Shown: piece after piece, positions 18,779-28,884 of the stretch
Numbering within the stretch: the stretch's first letter is position 1
Layout of the letters: every line of letters starts with the position of its first letter
Origin: Arthrobacter psychrolactophilus
GTDB lineage: Bacteria; Actinomycetota; Actinomycetes; Actinomycetales; Micrococcaceae
DNA length: 64,000 nt
Assembly (NCBI RefSeq): GCF_003219795.1
Contig: NZ_QJVC01000011.1
Coordinates: 32,488 to 96,487 of the forward strand
Direction: 5' to 3'
Notes under the pieces: generated by a model
What the model saw: the letters and a program-made list of their open reading frames with translations, nothing else
Database searches by the model: none
Told to the model about the DNA's origin: nothing
Program-made: the position numbers and the translations under genes

Positions 18779-19414
18779 ATGCCCAGCCCCAACGTTTCCA
18801 GTAGCGCCCCAGCGGACATGAATCTTTCAGCCCTGACGCGCCCAAAGTTCTTTGGTTGGTTCCTAGTCATCGCCGGCAGCATCGCCTGGCTCGCCTCAGC
18901 AACCCTAGTTCTGGAACGCCTGCAGCTTTACACAAACCCGGACACCACCCTGAGTTGCGACTTCAACTCCTGGATCTCCTGCGGCGACGTGATGAAGACC
19001 CCCGAGGCGGCCATCTTTGGTTTCCCGAATCCCTTCATTGGCGTCGTGGCGTTCGCCGTGATCGTGACGACCGGCGTGGTCTTGTTAGCTGGCGCCCAGA
19101 TGGCCCGCTGGTTCTGGATCTGCTTGCAGATTGGGATCACCGCGGGTATGGCGCTCGTGGGATGGTTCTGGTTTACCGCTGTTTATACGCTCGCGATCCT
19201 GTGCCCGTACTGCATGATCGTGTGGGCCATGATGTTCCCGCTCTTTATTTTCATCACGCTGCGCAACATCAATGACGGCGTCATTCCCACCAAGCCTGCC
19301 GTCGCGAGATTCCTCAACGACTGGGCCTGGATCATCGTCGCCCTCATGTACCTGGGCACCCTAGCGTCGATCTTCTTCAAGTTCATGGCCCTGATGATCC
19401 CCTCCAACGCCTAA
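18779..19414 (+). CDS. vitamin K epoxide reductase (VKOR) family protein
   Basis: This 211-residue four-to-five-helix membrane protein has the VKOR redox cysteines: loop pair C60 and C68 and the active-site CPYC (C142, C145). In actinobacteria, VKOR reoxidises DsbA-like proteins through menaquinone and so drives disulfide formation outside the membrane. I use ATG at 18779, with AAGG 8 bases upstream, rather than upstream in-frame starts that would add an unconserved leader. No DsbA partner is adjacent. Confidence 0.9.
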   Translation: MPSPNVSSSAPADMNLSALTRPKFFGWFLVIAGSIAWLASATLVLERLQLYTNPDTTLSCDFNSWISCGDVMKTPEAAIFGFPNPFIGVVAFAVIVTTGVVLLAGAQMARWFWICLQIGITAGMALVGWFWFTAVYTLAILCPYCMIVWAMMFPLFIFITLRNINDGVIPTKPAVARFLNDWAWIIVALMYLGTLASIFFKFMALMIPSNA

Positions 19415-19588
19415 ACAACCCCCGGCCTACCTCACCACAATCGACCCCCACAAGCTCCCCCACAATCTAAGTGGCAGTAGATGCGATGGACAACGCTTTC
19501 CAAGGGTGTTTTTCGGTAGCAACTGCCACACAGATTTTGGGGATGGGTTTAGGGACGGGTTTGGGCGCTGCTCACGGGACGGCGATAT

Positions 19589-19633
19589 GTACGACGAAGG
19601 GCACCTCCCAGCGGGAGGTGCCCTTCGTCGTAC
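19589..19633 (-). terminator. 21-bp perfect hairpin after ndk
   Basis: Arms 19589-19609 and 19613-19633 are perfectly complementary with a 3-base loop. The hairpin lies between the convergent VKOR and ndk genes. No T-run follows on either strand, so it resembles the U-poor terminators common in actinobacteria and could serve both genes. Confidence 0.75.
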
Positions 19634-19647
19634 GTACTGGATGCTGT

Positions 19648-20064
19648 TTAGGCGAACCAGATCGCGATCTCGCGCTCGGCGGACTCAACAGAGTCGGAGC
19701 CGTGAACCAGGTTCTGCTGAACCTTCAGGCCCCAGTCGCGGCCGAAATCGCCACGGATCGTGCCGGGGGCAGCCGTGGTGGGATCGGTGGTGCCAGCCAA
19801 TGCGCGGAAGCCTTCGATGACGCGGTGGCCTTCGAAGATCGCGGCAACAACCGGGCCGGAGAGCATGAACTCAACCAACGGCTCGTAGAACGGCTTGCCA
19901 AGGTGCTCGGCGTAGTGTGCTTCCAGCTGCTCGCGGGTTGCGGTAACCTTCTTCAGCTCGGCCAAGGTGTAACCCTTAGCCTCGATGCGAGCCAGGACGG
20001 CGCCGGACAGGTTGCGGGCCACGCCGTCGGGCTTGACCAGGACAAGAGTGCGCTCAATGCTCAC
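19648..20064 (-). CDS. ndk: nucleoside diphosphate kinase
   Basis: Ndk equilibrates NTP/dNTP pools through a phospho-histidine intermediate. The 138-residue protein has the NLVHGSDS signature with catalytic H121, the KPDGV nucleotide motif near the start, and full family length. It lies last in the ileS-folC-DUF4233-ndk row. Confidence 0.97.
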   Translation of the reverse strand: MSIERTLVLVKPDGVARNLSGAVLARIEAKGYTLAELKKVTATREQLEAHYAEHLGKPFYEPLVEFMLSGPVVAAIFEGHRVIEGFRALAGTTDPTTAAPGTIRGDFGRDWGLKVQQNLVHGSDSVESAEREIAIWFA

Positions 20065-20105
20065 AATAACTCCAATTAAATAGATAAAACAGGATCAGAA
20101 GTAGT

Positions 20106-20552
20106 TTACTTCGTGGACGATTCGGGGTGTTCCTCGGGGTGTTCGGCATCCCACTTGGCCTGCACCTTGGCCCGATTCACATTCTCGCGGTCGATCTTGG
20201 CACCGCCGGTGAGTGCGTACCACCAGGCAATGCTGAAGAGCACACCCACGATGAACATGGAGTATTCCCAGAAGCCACAGGCGATGAGCACGAGCTGCAG
20301 AATCCAGCCCACCGCGATGCCCCACGTCTTGCGAACGACGGCGCAGGCCAGGATCAACAGCACGGCCAGAACGCCCGCGGCGATGAGGTAGATCGGGTTC
20401 TTGCCATTGACGCCAAACAAGGCCAAACCGAGGAACATGGCCACGAAGGCTTCGAGCATGAGCACCACGGAGGCAAACATCATCTTCGTTGAACGCAGCT
20501 TTTTGGGCGTATTGGGCTTCCATTCACGCTGCGCTTTGGTCAGTTTTGCCAT
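20106..20552 (-). CDS. DUF4233 membrane protein
   Basis: The 148-residue protein has a basic N-terminus and about four transmembrane helices between residues 25 and 115, followed by a charged tail. It sits 2 bases after folC and 41 bases before ndk, the conserved DUF4233 position in actinobacteria (compare Rv2446c). Function unknown. Confidence 0.82.
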   Translation of the reverse strand: MAKLTKAQREWKPNTPKKLRSTKMMFASVVLMLEAFVAMFLGLALFGVNGKNPIYLIAAGVLAVLLILACAVVRKTWGIAVGWILQLVLIACGFWEYSMFIVGVLFSIAWWYALTGGAKIDRENVNRAKVQAKWDAEHPEEHPESSTK

Positions 20553-20554
20553 GG

Positions 20555-21937
20555 TTAGAGCCCTTCCTTTTCACCCGGGCGACCCAGCAAGATGCGTGCC
20601 TCACCGACAAGGGTGATGGATCCGGTGATGAGCACGCCACCGGCCAGGTCGTTGTTGGATTCGGCGCGCTCGACAGCCCACTCGATGGCGTCGTCGAGCT
20701 TCTCGGAGATGTGGACATCTTCCTCGGCCCAGCCCAGATCCACGGCCATTTCGGCCAGTTCGGCGGCCGGGATAGCGCGCGGGGAGTTCGACTGCGTCAG
20801 CGCGAGCTCCCCGGCCTCGTCGCCATAGGACTCCTTGAGCGTGGTCAAAATTTCCTCGGCGTCCTTCTCCTGCAGAATTCCCAGCACCACCACGAGCTTG
20901 CTGAAGGCAAAGGACTCCTGCAAGGCCTTGGCGCTGGCGGCGATACCGGCCGGGTTGTGCGCGGCATCGACCACAATGGTGGGCGAGGTGCGCATCACTT
21001 CCAGGCGGCCCGGAGAGGTGACGGCGCCGAAGCCTTCCTGCACGAGCTCCAGGTTCAGTTCCTTTTCCCCGCCACCGAGGAAGGCCTCCAGAGCGGCAAG
21101 TGCGACGGCGGCATTTTGGGCCTGGTGTTCACCGTGCAATGGGAGCAAAATCCCCGGGTAACGGCCGGCAAGTCCCTGCAGCTCAAGCAGCTGTCCGCCG
21201 ACGGCGATGGTGCGTGATTCCACACCAAATTCCACGCCTTCGAATCGGAACTCGGCGTTTTTCTCACGGGCCTTTTCGAGGATGACTTGGGCTGCATCTT
21301 GCGGCTGAGCGGCGCTGATGAGGAACGCGCCTTCCTTGATGATGCCGGCCTTTTCCTCGGCGATGAGTCCGGTGGTGTCACCCAACAGCTCGGTGTGATC
21401 CAGGGAGATCGGGGTGATGACGGCTACCTGACCGTCGCCCACATTGGTCGCGTCGGTGATGCCGCCGAGGCCAACCTCCATGACGGCCACGTCTACCGGC
21501 TCATCGGCGAAGATCGCAAAGGCCAGAATCGTGAGGCACTCGAAGTACGTCAGACGTACCTCTCCGGCGGCGATCAGCTCGGCATCGACGATCTCCAGGT
21601 AAGGGTGAATCTCATCCCAGATCCGCACAAACGTCTCATCGCTGACGGGGGCACCGTCGATGCTGATGCGCTCGGTGACACTGCTCAGGTGCGGGCTCGT
21701 GTAACGCCCCGTGCGCAGATCGTGCGCCAACAAACCGCATTCGATCATGCGGGCCGTTGAGGTTTTACCGTTGGTGCCGGTGATGTGAATGATCGGGAAG
21801 GCCTTGTTAGGCTCCCCCAGGACATCCATGGCCCGGAACAAGGGCGCCAAGCGCGGCTCCATCTTGTTTTCCGGGGCCCGGCCCAGCAGCTCAGCGTAAA
21901 CGCTCTCGACCGAGAATTCGTCGTGGTTAGCAGTCAT
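20555..21937 (-). CDS. folC: folylpolyglutamate synthase / dihydrofolate synthase
   Basis: FolC adds glutamate to dihydropteroate and then extends the folate polyglutamate tail. The 460-residue Mur-ligase-fold protein has P-loop ITGTNGKTST (52-61), the following EVGLGG segment and DAAHNPAG near 330. Its start overlaps the ileS stop by one base. Confidence 0.95.
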   Translation of the reverse strand: MTANHDEFSVESVYAELLGRAPENKMEPRLAPLFRAMDVLGEPNKAFPIIHITGTNGKTSTARMIECGLLAHDLRTGRYTSPHLSSVTERISIDGAPVSDETFVRIWDEIHPYLEIVDAELIAAGEVRLTYFECLTILAFAIFADEPVDVAVMEVGLGGITDATNVGDGQVAVITPISLDHTELLGDTTGLIAEEKAGIIKEGAFLISAAQPQDAAQVILEKAREKNAEFRFEGVEFGVESRTIAVGGQLLELQGLAGRYPGILLPLHGEHQAQNAAVALAALEAFLGGGEKELNLELVQEGFGAVTSPGRLEVMRTSPTIVVDAAHNPAGIAASAKALQESFAFSKLVVVLGILQEKDAEEILTTLKESYGDEAGELALTQSNSPRAIPAAELAEMAVDLGWAEEDVHISEKLDDAIEWAVERAESNNDLAGGVLITGSITLVGEARILLGRPGEKEGL

Positions 21938-24900
21938 TAAGACACGGTCCGTTCAACTGTGATGGTAGTTTCAACGTCACCGGGGATGAGCTCGAGCTTG
22001 AGCGTGAGCGTCTCGCTCTTGACCAGTTCGGCGTTAGCGTGCAGGGCATCAACGATGTCCTGAGGTGCGCTGACGATGGTGCGGATCCGGTCGCTGACCT
22101 GCAGGCCGTTGTCCTTACGTGCCTGCTGGATGGAGCGGATCATATCGCGGGCCGTTCCCTCTGCCTCAAGCTCTTCGGTCAGCTCGGTGTTGAGCACGAC
22201 GAAGCCGCCGCCGGGCAGCATCGCTACCGCAGTGGAACCGCCGTCGTGTGCGTCAGCTACGACTGTCTCGAGCGTGTACTCGGAGGCTTCCAGCTCGAGG
22301 CCGCCGGCCGTGACTACGCCGTCGGTGACGGACCAGTCGCCGGACTTGGAGCCCTTGATGGCGAGCTGGACATTCTTACCCAAGCGCGGGCCTGCGGCGC
22401 GAGCGTTGACCACGAGCTTCTGCGAGATGCCGAACTCCTCCGGGGAGGCCTGCGCCGCATCAACGAAGCGCACGGAACGGATGTTCAATTCCTCGGCAAC
22501 GATCGCGGCGCCGTCGTTGAGGGCGGCTGCGTTGTCGGCCACGACCGTGAGTTCCTGCAAGGGCAGGCGGACGCGGAGCTTGGCGGCCTTACGCAGGCTG
22601 GAACCGGTGGAGCAGATCTGCTGGATCTTATCCATCTGGTCCACGAGCTCGGCGTTGCCCAGGAACAGATCGGCGTTGGGCCAATCCGTCAGGTGCACGG
22701 AGCGTCCACCGGTGAGTCCGCGCCAGACTTCTTCCGTGACGAGCGGCAGCAGGGATGCGGCCACACGACACACGGTTTCCAGGGCTGTGTAGAGTGCGTC
22801 GAAGGCGTCAACGTTTTCATCGAAGAAGCGGCCACGGCTTCGGCGGACGTACCAGTTGGTGAGCATGTCGAAGTAGCTGCGCAGGGAGTCGCAGGCGCCG
22901 GAGACGTCGTACTCATTGAGCTTGGCTTCCACGTCGCGGATCAAATCACCAGTGTTGGCCAGCAGGTACTGATCCATGGGATCGGAGTAGCCGTCGTAGC
23001 GCAGCTTAGCGTCGTAGCCCTTACCCTCGTTGGCCGTGTTGGCGTAGAGGGTGAAGAAGCTGTACACGTTCCACAGCGGCAAGATCACCTGGCGGACACC
23101 CTCACGGATGCCTTGTTCGGTGACGATCAGGTTGCCACCACGCAGGATGGGGCTAGCCATCAGGAACCAGCGCATGGCGTCAGCGCCGTCGCGGTCAAGC
23201 ACCTCGGACACATCCGGGTAGTTGCGCAGCGACTTGGACATCTTCTGTCCGTCAGAGCCTAGGACGATGCCGTGGCTGATGACGTTCTTGAACGCCGGAC
23301 GGTCAAAGAGTGCCGTGGAGAGCACGTGCAGCATGTAGAACCAGCCACGGGTCTGACCGATGTACTCGACGATGAAGTCGGCCGGGTTGTGCGTGTCGAA
23401 CCACTCTTCGCTCTCGAAGGGGTAGTGCACCTGGCCGTACGGCATGGAGCCGGAGTCGAACCACACATCGAGCACATCTTCCACGCGGCGCATGGTGGAC
23501 TTGCCCGTGGGGTCGTTCGGGTTGGGGCGGGTCAGCTCGTCGATGAACGGGCGGTGCAGGTCAACCTCGCCCTCCTTGTTCAACGGCAGGCGGCCAAAGT
23601 CAGCCTGCATTTCGGCGAGGGAGCCGTACACGTCGGTGCGCGGGTATTCGGGGTCATCTGACTGCCAGACGGGGATGGGTGAACCCCAGTAGCGGTTACG
23701 GCTGATGGACCAGTCGCGGGCATTGGCCAGCCACTTGCCGAACTGGCCGTCCTTGACGTTGCCGGGGATCCAGTTGATGTCCTGATTCAGCTCGACGAGG
23801 CGATCCTTGAACGCGGTGACCTGAACGTACCAGGATGAAACGGCACGGTAGATCAGGGGTGTGCGGCAGCGCCAGCAATGCGGGTAGCTGTGCACGTAGC
23901 TGGCCTGGCGGACTAGACGGCCAGCCTCACGGACCACCTTCGTGATGGCCTTGCCTGCGTCAAAGACCTGAACGCCGGCGATTTCACTCAGCGGGCCCTT
24001 GGCGAAGAGCGGCAGGAACTTGGCGCCCTCATCGATGGAGAGCACCACGGGGATGCCATTCGCCTCGCAGACCTTCTGATCCTCTTCACCGTAGGCGGGT
24101 GCCTGGTGGACGATACCCGTACCGTCGGTCGTGGTGACGTAGTCGGCCACGAGGAACTGCCAGGAGCTGGCGGTGCCGTACTTTTCGTCGTCGGCGAAGT
24201 AGTCCCACAGGGGCTCGTATTTGATGCCCTCGAGCTCGGCACCCGGGTAGCTGGCGGTGACAGCGGCAGTCGCGGCAGCTCCGTCGTCGTACCCCAAATC
24301 CTTGGCGTAAGCACCCACGAGGTCAGCGGCGAGCAGGAACTTCTCGGCACCGGCGGAGGAACCATTCGGGCCAACCGGCACGACGGCGTAGCTGACCTTA
24401 GGCCCGACAGCGAGGGCCTGGTTGGTGGGCAGGGTCCAGGGCGTGGTGGTCCAGGCGATCGCGGCAACCCCGGCCAGCTCCTGCGAGAGCGCGGATTCGC
24501 CGGCCACGATGGGGAAGGTGACGGTGACGGTCTGGTCCTGGCGGTCCTTGTAGACGTCGTCATCCATGCGCAGCTCGTGGTTGGAGAGGGGGGTCTCATC
24601 CTTCCAGCAGTAGGGCAGCACGCGGTAGCCGTTGTAGGTCAGGCCCTTGGAGTGGAGCTGCTTGAAAGCCCAGAGCACGGACTCCATGTACTCGACGTTG
24701 AGGGTCTTGTAATCGTTGTCGAAGTCAACCCAGCGAGCCTGGCGGGTGACATATTCCTGCCATTCGCCGGCGTACTTCATGACGGAGGAGCGGCAGGCGT
24801 CGTTGAACTTGTCGATGCCCATGGCCTCGATCTGCGCCTTGTCGGTCATGCCCAGCTGCTTCATGGCTTCCAGCTCGGCGGGTAGGCCGTGCGTGTCCCA

Positions 24901-25209
24901 GCCGAAGCGCCGCTCAACACGGCGACCCAGCTGCGTCTGGTAGCGGGCCACGAGGTCCTTGACGTAACCGGTCAACAGGTGACCGTAGTGCGGCAGACCG
25001 TTGGCGAAGGGAGGGCCGTCGTAGAAGACGAATTCGTTGGACCCATCCGTGCCGGCGTCGCGCGCATCAATGCTGGCCTGGAATGTGCCGTCTTCGTCCC
25101 AGTACTTCAGGACGAGTTCTTCTACCTTCGGGAAATTCACGGAGGAGGGAACGTGCTTGGATTCGGCGTGGAGGCCGGCGGCGGCTGAGGCCTTCGGGAA
25201 GTGGGTCAT
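21937..25209 (-). CDS. ileS: isoleucine--tRNA ligase
   Basis: This class Ia synthetase has 1090 residues with HYGH (HIGH equivalent, about 72) and KMSKS (about 654), a CP1 editing domain between them and a long C-terminal anticodon-binding part. It is of the long eukaryote-like type found in actinobacteria. I place the start at ATG 25209: AGGA lies 7 bases upstream and that Shine-Dalgarno is the element sequestered by the T-box leader. An ATG at 25236 would give 1099 residues but falls inside the sequestrator hairpin. Confidence 0.95.
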   Translation of the reverse strand: MTHFPKASAAAGLHAESKHVPSSVNFPKVEELVLKYWDEDGTFQASIDARDAGTDGSNEFVFYDGPPFANGLPHYGHLLTGYVKDLVARYQTQLGRRVERRFGWDTHGLPAELEAMKQLGMTDKAQIEAMGIDKFNDACRSSVMKYAGEWQEYVTRQARWVDFDNDYKTLNVEYMESVLWAFKQLHSKGLTYNGYRVLPYCWKDETPLSNHELRMDDDVYKDRQDQTVTVTFPIVAGESALSQELAGVAAIAWTTTPWTLPTNQALAVGPKVSYAVVPVGPNGSSAGAEKFLLAADLVGAYAKDLGYDDGAAATAAVTASYPGAELEGIKYEPLWDYFADDEKYGTASSWQFLVADYVTTTDGTGIVHQAPAYGEEDQKVCEANGIPVVLSIDEGAKFLPLFAKGPLSEIAGVQVFDAGKAITKVVREAGRLVRQASYVHSYPHCWRCRTPLIYRAVSSWYVQVTAFKDRLVELNQDINWIPGNVKDGQFGKWLANARDWSISRNRYWGSPIPVWQSDDPEYPRTDVYGSLAEMQADFGRLPLNKEGEVDLHRPFIDELTRPNPNDPTGKSTMRRVEDVLDVWFDSGSMPYGQVHYPFESEEWFDTHNPADFIVEYIGQTRGWFYMLHVLSTALFDRPAFKNVISHGIVLGSDGQKMSKSLRNYPDVSEVLDRDGADAMRWFLMASPILRGGNLIVTEQGIREGVRQVILPLWNVYSFFTLYANTANEGKGYDAKLRYDGYSDPMDQYLLANTGDLIRDVEAKLNEYDVSGACDSLRSYFDMLTNWYVRRSRGRFFDENVDAFDALYTALETVCRVAASLLPLVTEEVWRGLTGGRSVHLTDWPNADLFLGNAELVDQMDKIQQICSTGSSLRKAAKLRVRLPLQELTVVADNAAALNDGAAIVAEELNIRSVRFVDAAQASPEEFGISQKLVVNARAAGPRLGKNVQLAIKGSKSGDWSVTDGVVTAGGLELEASEYTLETVVADAHDGGSTAVAMLPGGGFVVLNTELTEELEAEGTARDMIRSIQQARKDNGLQVSDRIRTIVSAPQDIVDALHANAELVKSETLTLKLELIPGDVETTITVERTVS

Positions 25210-25214
25210 CACAT

Positions 25215-25415
25215 CATCCTGGTTGTGGGTGTTCATGTTCAGGATGCAAGGACGGCTTGCGCCGCGGTACCACCTCGCTTACCGCTTTTGTTGCCAAAGA
25301 CGGCCGCTCATTAACTGCTGTGACGGGCTTACCCGTCCGGTTCTACTGACCCCTAGTGTGCCAGGGGTGTTCTTCCGGAAGCTCACCGGTGATGGCCGGG
25401 TCGATGCTTTGTCCT
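25215..25415 (-). promoter_or_regulatory. translational T-box leader of ileS
   Basis: The minus strand carries the T-box bulge sequence GAGGTGGTACCGCGG (25276-25262), whose TGGTA segment pairs with an uncharged tRNA 3' end. It also has an ultrashort Stem I region with Ile codon ATC as specifier (25393-25391) and the conserved AGTAGAACCGGACGGGT (25347-25331). Near the gene, CATCCTG (25246-25240) is perfectly complementary to CAGGATG (25221-25215), which contains the Shine-Dalgarno. Uncharged tRNA-Ile would favour the alternative fold and release it. This is the Mycobacterium-type ileS T-box. Confidence 0.92.
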
Positions 25416-25423
25416 TCATTCTA

Positions 25424-25454
25424 CGGGATGCGCACGATTTCTGCGCGCATCCCG
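25424..25454 (-). terminator. hairpin between the SDR gene and the ileS leader
   Basis: CGGGATGCGC and GCGCATCCCG form a 10-bp perfect stem right after the SDR gene. No T-run follows. A TAGAAT box (minus, about 25423-25418) directly after it could be the -10 of ileS, so the hairpin probably separates the two transcripts. Confidence 0.5.
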
Positions 25455-25469
25455 CCTGAGCCTGCGCTA

Positions 25470-26237
25470 CTAGCGGCGAATGACTTTATGAGCGGCTGCC
25501 TGAGCTACGGGACGGAGCACGATCTGGTCCAGATTGATGTGATGGGCAAGCCCGACGGCGTAACCCACCACGCCTGCCACATCCTCCGCCGTCAGTGGCT
25601 TCTCCACTCCTTGATATACCTTGTCCGCCGCGTCCTGGTTACCGCCGAGCCGGTTGAGTGAGAATTCCTCCGTGGCCACCATTCCGGGTGCTACCTCGAT
25701 GACGCGCAGATTGTTCTCGACTTCCTCCAGACGCAGGGCGTTAGTGAGCGCGTGCTGGCCAAACTTGGCTGCGCTGTATCCGGCGCCACCCTCGTAGGTG
25801 ATGTGGGCCGCCGTCGAGGTCAGGTTCAACACCGTACCGAAGCCGTGTGCGCGCAAGTCGGGCAGGAAGGCCTTGAGAACCTTGACGGTCCCCAGCACGT
25901 TGACCTGGTACATCCACTCCCAGTCCGCGAGATCGGCGTTCGCCACGGTATCCACACCGCGAGCGCCGCCGGCGATGTTGATCAAGGTGTCGAGTCCGCC
26001 TTGCTGGGCAAAGGTGTCGGTGGTGAAGGCGTGGAGGCGAGCGACGTCGTCGTCCGCGGTGATATCTGCCGCGAAGGCGATGGCCCCGGTCTCCTGTGCC
26101 AGCTGCGCGAGCCGATCTTCACGGCGGGCCACGGCGATGACGTTCCAGCCGTCGGTCCGGAGTTGGCGGACAGTTGCGGCGCCGATTCCGGAGCTGGCGC
26201 CTGTGACGATTGCATTCTTAGAGGTATTTTCAGCCAT
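25470..26237 (-). CDS. SDR-family NAD(P)-dependent oxidoreductase
   Basis: The 255-residue classical short-chain dehydrogenase has the cofactor motif TGASSGIG (13-20) and catalytic YSAAK with an upstream Ser in the LTSTAA segment. It resembles the YdfG-like group acting on small hydroxy acids or carbonyls. The substrate cannot be inferred, and neighbouring genes give no pathway. Confidence 0.87.
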   Translation of the reverse strand: MAENTSKNAIVTGASSGIGAATVRQLRTDGWNVIAVARREDRLAQLAQETGAIAFAADITADDDVARLHAFTTDTFAQQGGLDTLINIAGGARGVDTVANADLADWEWMYQVNVLGTVKVLKAFLPDLRAHGFGTVLNLTSTAAHITYEGGAGYSAAKFGQHALTNALRLEEVENNLRVIEVAPGMVATEEFSLNRLGGNQDAADKVYQGVEKPLTAEDVAGVVGYAVGLAHHINLDQIVLRPVAQAAAHKVIRR

Positions 26238-26284
26238 GGTTTAAATCTAGCCCCGTTGGGCGGGGACGTTGAACGGGGCCGTGG

Positions 26285-26629
26285 CTATGACGTTGTGTTG
26301 AGGAAGTTCAGGAGTACGGCGGCCTGGTTTTGTAGTGGGTCCTTGGCGCCGTAGAGCAGTACGAGCTTCTCGTGGGCGGCGATGAGCTCGTGGAGCCGGG
26401 GCACCTCGGGATTGTGGCTGAGCTCCTGCGTGTAGTCGTCCTCAAAGGCCTCGAAGCGCTCCGCCACATGGTCGAAGGCTGACCGTACCGCTGTACTGGG
26501 CGCTATCTCCTTGAGCCAGAGGTCAACTTTGCTCTTACTCACCCCGCGCGGCCATAGCCTGTCCACGAGAACGCGGTACTCCCCCGCCTCTGGCTCCTCA
26601 TACACCCGCAAGATCCTGACAGTGCCCAT
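26285..26629 (-). CDS. DUF488 family protein
   Basis: The 114-residue protein has the typical DUF488 core: YRVLVDRLWPRGVSK near 20, then WLKEIAPS. Such small proteins are widespread and uncharacterised. It is 47 bases upstream of the SDR gene on the same strand, and the two may be co-transcribed. Confidence 0.83.
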   Translation of the reverse strand: MGTVRILRVYEEPEAGEYRVLVDRLWPRGVSKSKVDLWLKEIAPSTAVRSAFDHVAERFEAFEDDYTQELSHNPEVPRLHELIAAHEKLVLLYGAKDPLQNQAAVLLNFLNTTS

Positions 26630-26739
26630 AGCTGCATCCTAGACCCCTTGATGCGTGCGCTCAGCCTGTTCCTTGTCACTGCTTAGTTACGCCGAGAGGG
26701 TTATCAAACGCTGGCGCGAGGGGCTCATGCGTCAGTTGC

Positions 26740-27438
26740 TCAATCACCACTACGGTATACCGGCTTGGCGTTGGCCGGAGGATCTCCGACCTCGCTGACG
26801 GTGTGGCCACTGCAGGCCATCCTAGTGACAGTGGCTTGCTCGATACGAGAGACGGCAAACCATCGAATCGCCTCGCGCAGTTGGCACCATCCAATGAGAT
26901 ACCACTGGCCGTTCGTGGAAGCGAACAGTACTGGCTCAATGTCACGGGTGGTGGTAGTCCCTGCTCCGGATGTGTAGCGAATACTGAGTACTCGTTGCTC
27001 CGCCATTGCCTCCTCCAGTGCCGACTTGATCGCGCGCGAGGAGGAAGGTAAAGCATTTACCCACACCCGGTGGGCCAGTTCGTCGGCTCTTGCCCGGGTT
27101 CTAGGGTCAAGAACGTCCAGGATTTTCTGAACACCGGCTGCTGCCAGATCAGCATAGGGGGCATCAGCAGCAGCGGACACGGCCGCCATGAGCGCCACAG
27201 CCTGCGCCGGCGACAGGCTGACAGGTGGCAGAGATGCGCCGCTAGCCAATCCGTAGCCGCCACCCGGGCCTGGTCGCGACCATAAGAGCGCACCACTGTT
27301 CTCCAACGCATTGAGGTCTCTCTTGACCGTACGCACGGAGACCTCGAACTCTCTCGCCAACCGTTCAGCGGAGATCCCTCGTGCGCCGCTTCGCCGCAAC
27401 ATCTCGGATAGCGCATGGAGCCGCTCGGCTCGCTTCAC
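26740..27438 (-). CDS. HTH/WYL-domain transcriptional regulator (YafY/DeoR type)
   Basis: The 232-residue protein has an N-terminal HTH (about 7-60; RLAREFEVSVRTVKRDLNAL) and a C-terminal WYL ligand domain (about 135-205; GQWYLIGWCQLR). Such regulators commonly control a divergently transcribed gene. Here the alpha/beta hydrolase gene starts 74 bases away on the other strand, so the shared gap 27439-27511 probably holds both promoters and the operator. Confidence 0.88.
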   Translation of the reverse strand: MKRAERLHALSEMLRRSGARGISAERLAREFEVSVRTVKRDLNALENSGALLWSRPGPGGGYGLASGASLPPVSLSPAQAVALMAAVSAAADAPYADLAAAGVQKILDVLDPRTRARADELAHRVWVNALPSSSRAIKSALEEAMAEQRVLSIRYTSGAGTTTTRDIEPVLFASTNGQWYLIGWCQLREAIRWFAVSRIEQATVTRMACSGHTVSEVGDPPANAKPVYRSGD

Positions 27439-27511
27439 GGCTCAGTCCCAGTTAAATTCATGACATAAATAGTGACATACTCTTGTCCGCTGGGGGTGCG
27501 AAGGTTGTGGC

Positions 27512-28243
27512 ATGACAACCACTAATACCTCTCCGACCATCATTCTCATCGCCGGCCATTGGCTGGGCGCCTGGGCGTGGGATGAAGTCCTGGAACACCT
27601 AAAAGCAGACCACCCTAGGGCCATCGCCATGACGCTGCCCGGTCTCGACGCCCACGATCATAAGCGTGCAACTCAAACCCTCGACGCCCAGGCTGAAGCG
27701 ATCCTAGGGGTCATCGCTCACCACGGTAATCAGCCTGCACTTCTCGTCGCCCACAGTGGTGCAAATGCTCCCGTTAGCCTTGTCTTAGACCGGCACCCTG
27801 AGCTTGTTGACCGGGTAGTGTGGGTCGATTCCGGCCCTGTGGCGACGGGAACTGTCTTCGCCCCAGACTTTCCGGAGGAGTTGAAGGAGCTTGCGTTGCC
27901 ACCCTTCGACGTCCTCGCACAGCAGGCGAGCCTCGAAGGTCTAAGCGCAGAGACACTCGAACGGTTCCGGGCCCGAGCCGTCCCTGAGCCCGGCACTGTC
28001 CTGCGTCAGCCCGTGGAGCTCAGCAACGAAGCCCGCCGCAGCGTGCACACCACCTTGGTCTGTTGCTCAATCCCAAGTGCGCAGGTGCTGGAGCTGACTC
28101 AAACCGGTCATCCCATGTTCGCCGAAGTCGCGAACCTTGAACACCTGCGCATTATTGATCTCCCAACGGGTCATTGGCCTATGTGGAGCCGTCCGCGCGA
28201 CCTTGCCGAGGTCCTTGCCTCAGAGGCTGCTCGGAGCAACTGA
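27512..28243 (+). CDS. alpha/beta-fold hydrolase
   Basis: The 243-residue protein shows the oxyanion region GHWLGAW (15-21), the nucleophile in VAHSGAN (S82) and a late catalytic His in the PTGHWPMW segment. It is probably an esterase or related hydrolase in the cytoplasm. Divergence from a WYL regulator suggests inducible expression. The substrate is unknown. Confidence 0.87.
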   Translation: MTTTNTSPTIILIAGHWLGAWAWDEVLEHLKADHPRAIAMTLPGLDAHDHKRATQTLDAQAEAILGVIAHHGNQPALLVAHSGANAPVSLVLDRHPELVDRVVWVDSGPVATGTVFAPDFPEELKELALPPFDVLAQQASLEGLSAETLERFRARAVPEPGTVLRQPVELSNEARRSVHTTLVCCSIPSAQVLELTQTGHPMFAEVANLEHLRIIDLPTGHWPMWSRPRDLAEVLASEAARSN

Positions 28244-28372
28244 ACTACGCGCCCTAGAACGCCGCATTCACCTGCCGTTGGCTCCCAGACCCGGCGCCTT
28301 TGTTCTGTTCTGCGTTGAGTTCACCGTGAACTTGCCGCAGAACACTGTTGTGCGGCACGTTCGTCCTGAACT

Positions 28373-28837
28373 TTACGCAGAACCGAACAAACTAGGCTCC
28401 CAGAACTCGCACTGCCACTTCTGGGTGCGCCGCGCCTGGGCACTGAGCGTCACAACGTCCGGCGGATAGACCCGGATGGCTCGTTTACCGCCCTTCCCGG
28501 CAATAGAGAGCACCCCGTGTTGCGCCAAGGTATCTGCCGGGAACATGAACATACCCAGCCCCGCGCCGGAGCCGGCCTGGATCGCGAAGAGGGTGACGCC
28601 GTCGTCCATGTCATAGGGGCGGATGGGACCTTCCGTGGAACGCAGCCACAGCGTGACAAACTGCCCCAGCTTGGTAGGTGTGGTCTTGGCGACGCGAAAC
28701 AGCGCCGGGCGCTCGCCGAGGGTCAGGGTGTGGGCGCAGTAGTCGGCGCTCTCGGGCTCGGGCACCGCATTGGCCCAACTCATCCGGGTCATTTGCCACT
28801 GTCGCTGCGCGCTCTCGGGGATATTCACGTGCCACAT
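28373..28837 (-). CDS. MepB-family protein
   Basis: From ATG 28837 the 154-residue protein matches the MepB pattern: an RVAKTTPTKLGQFVTLW core (about 62-78), a DGVTLFAIQ segment and FPADTLAQHGVLS. Longer in-frame readings run back into valS on the opposite strand and are rejected. MepB was named from the S. aureus mepRAB multidrug operon, but its function is unknown. There is no MATE transporter or MarR regulator nearby. The start region is only 47 bases from the divergent valS start. Confidence 0.75.
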   Translation of the reverse strand: MWHVNIPESAQRQWQMTRMSWANAVPEPESADYCAHTLTLGERPALFRVAKTTPTKLGQFVTLWLRSTEGPIRPYDMDDGVTLFAIQAGSGAGLGMFMFPADTLAQHGVLSIAGKGGKRAIRVYPPDVVTLSAQARRTQKWQCEFWEPSLFGSA

Positions 28838-28884
28838 TATCCGCAGAATCCTGCTTCGAGGGCAAGTCATGAAAGAATTGAGCC

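Noticed and set aside
22039-23262. A 407-codon open frame on the plus strand
   Set aside because: It is antisense to the middle and end of ileS and has no recognisable motif.
28838-28884. Possible T-box or attenuator before valS
   Set aside because: The region is only 47 bp to the divergent mepB start and no T-box bulge sequence is present.
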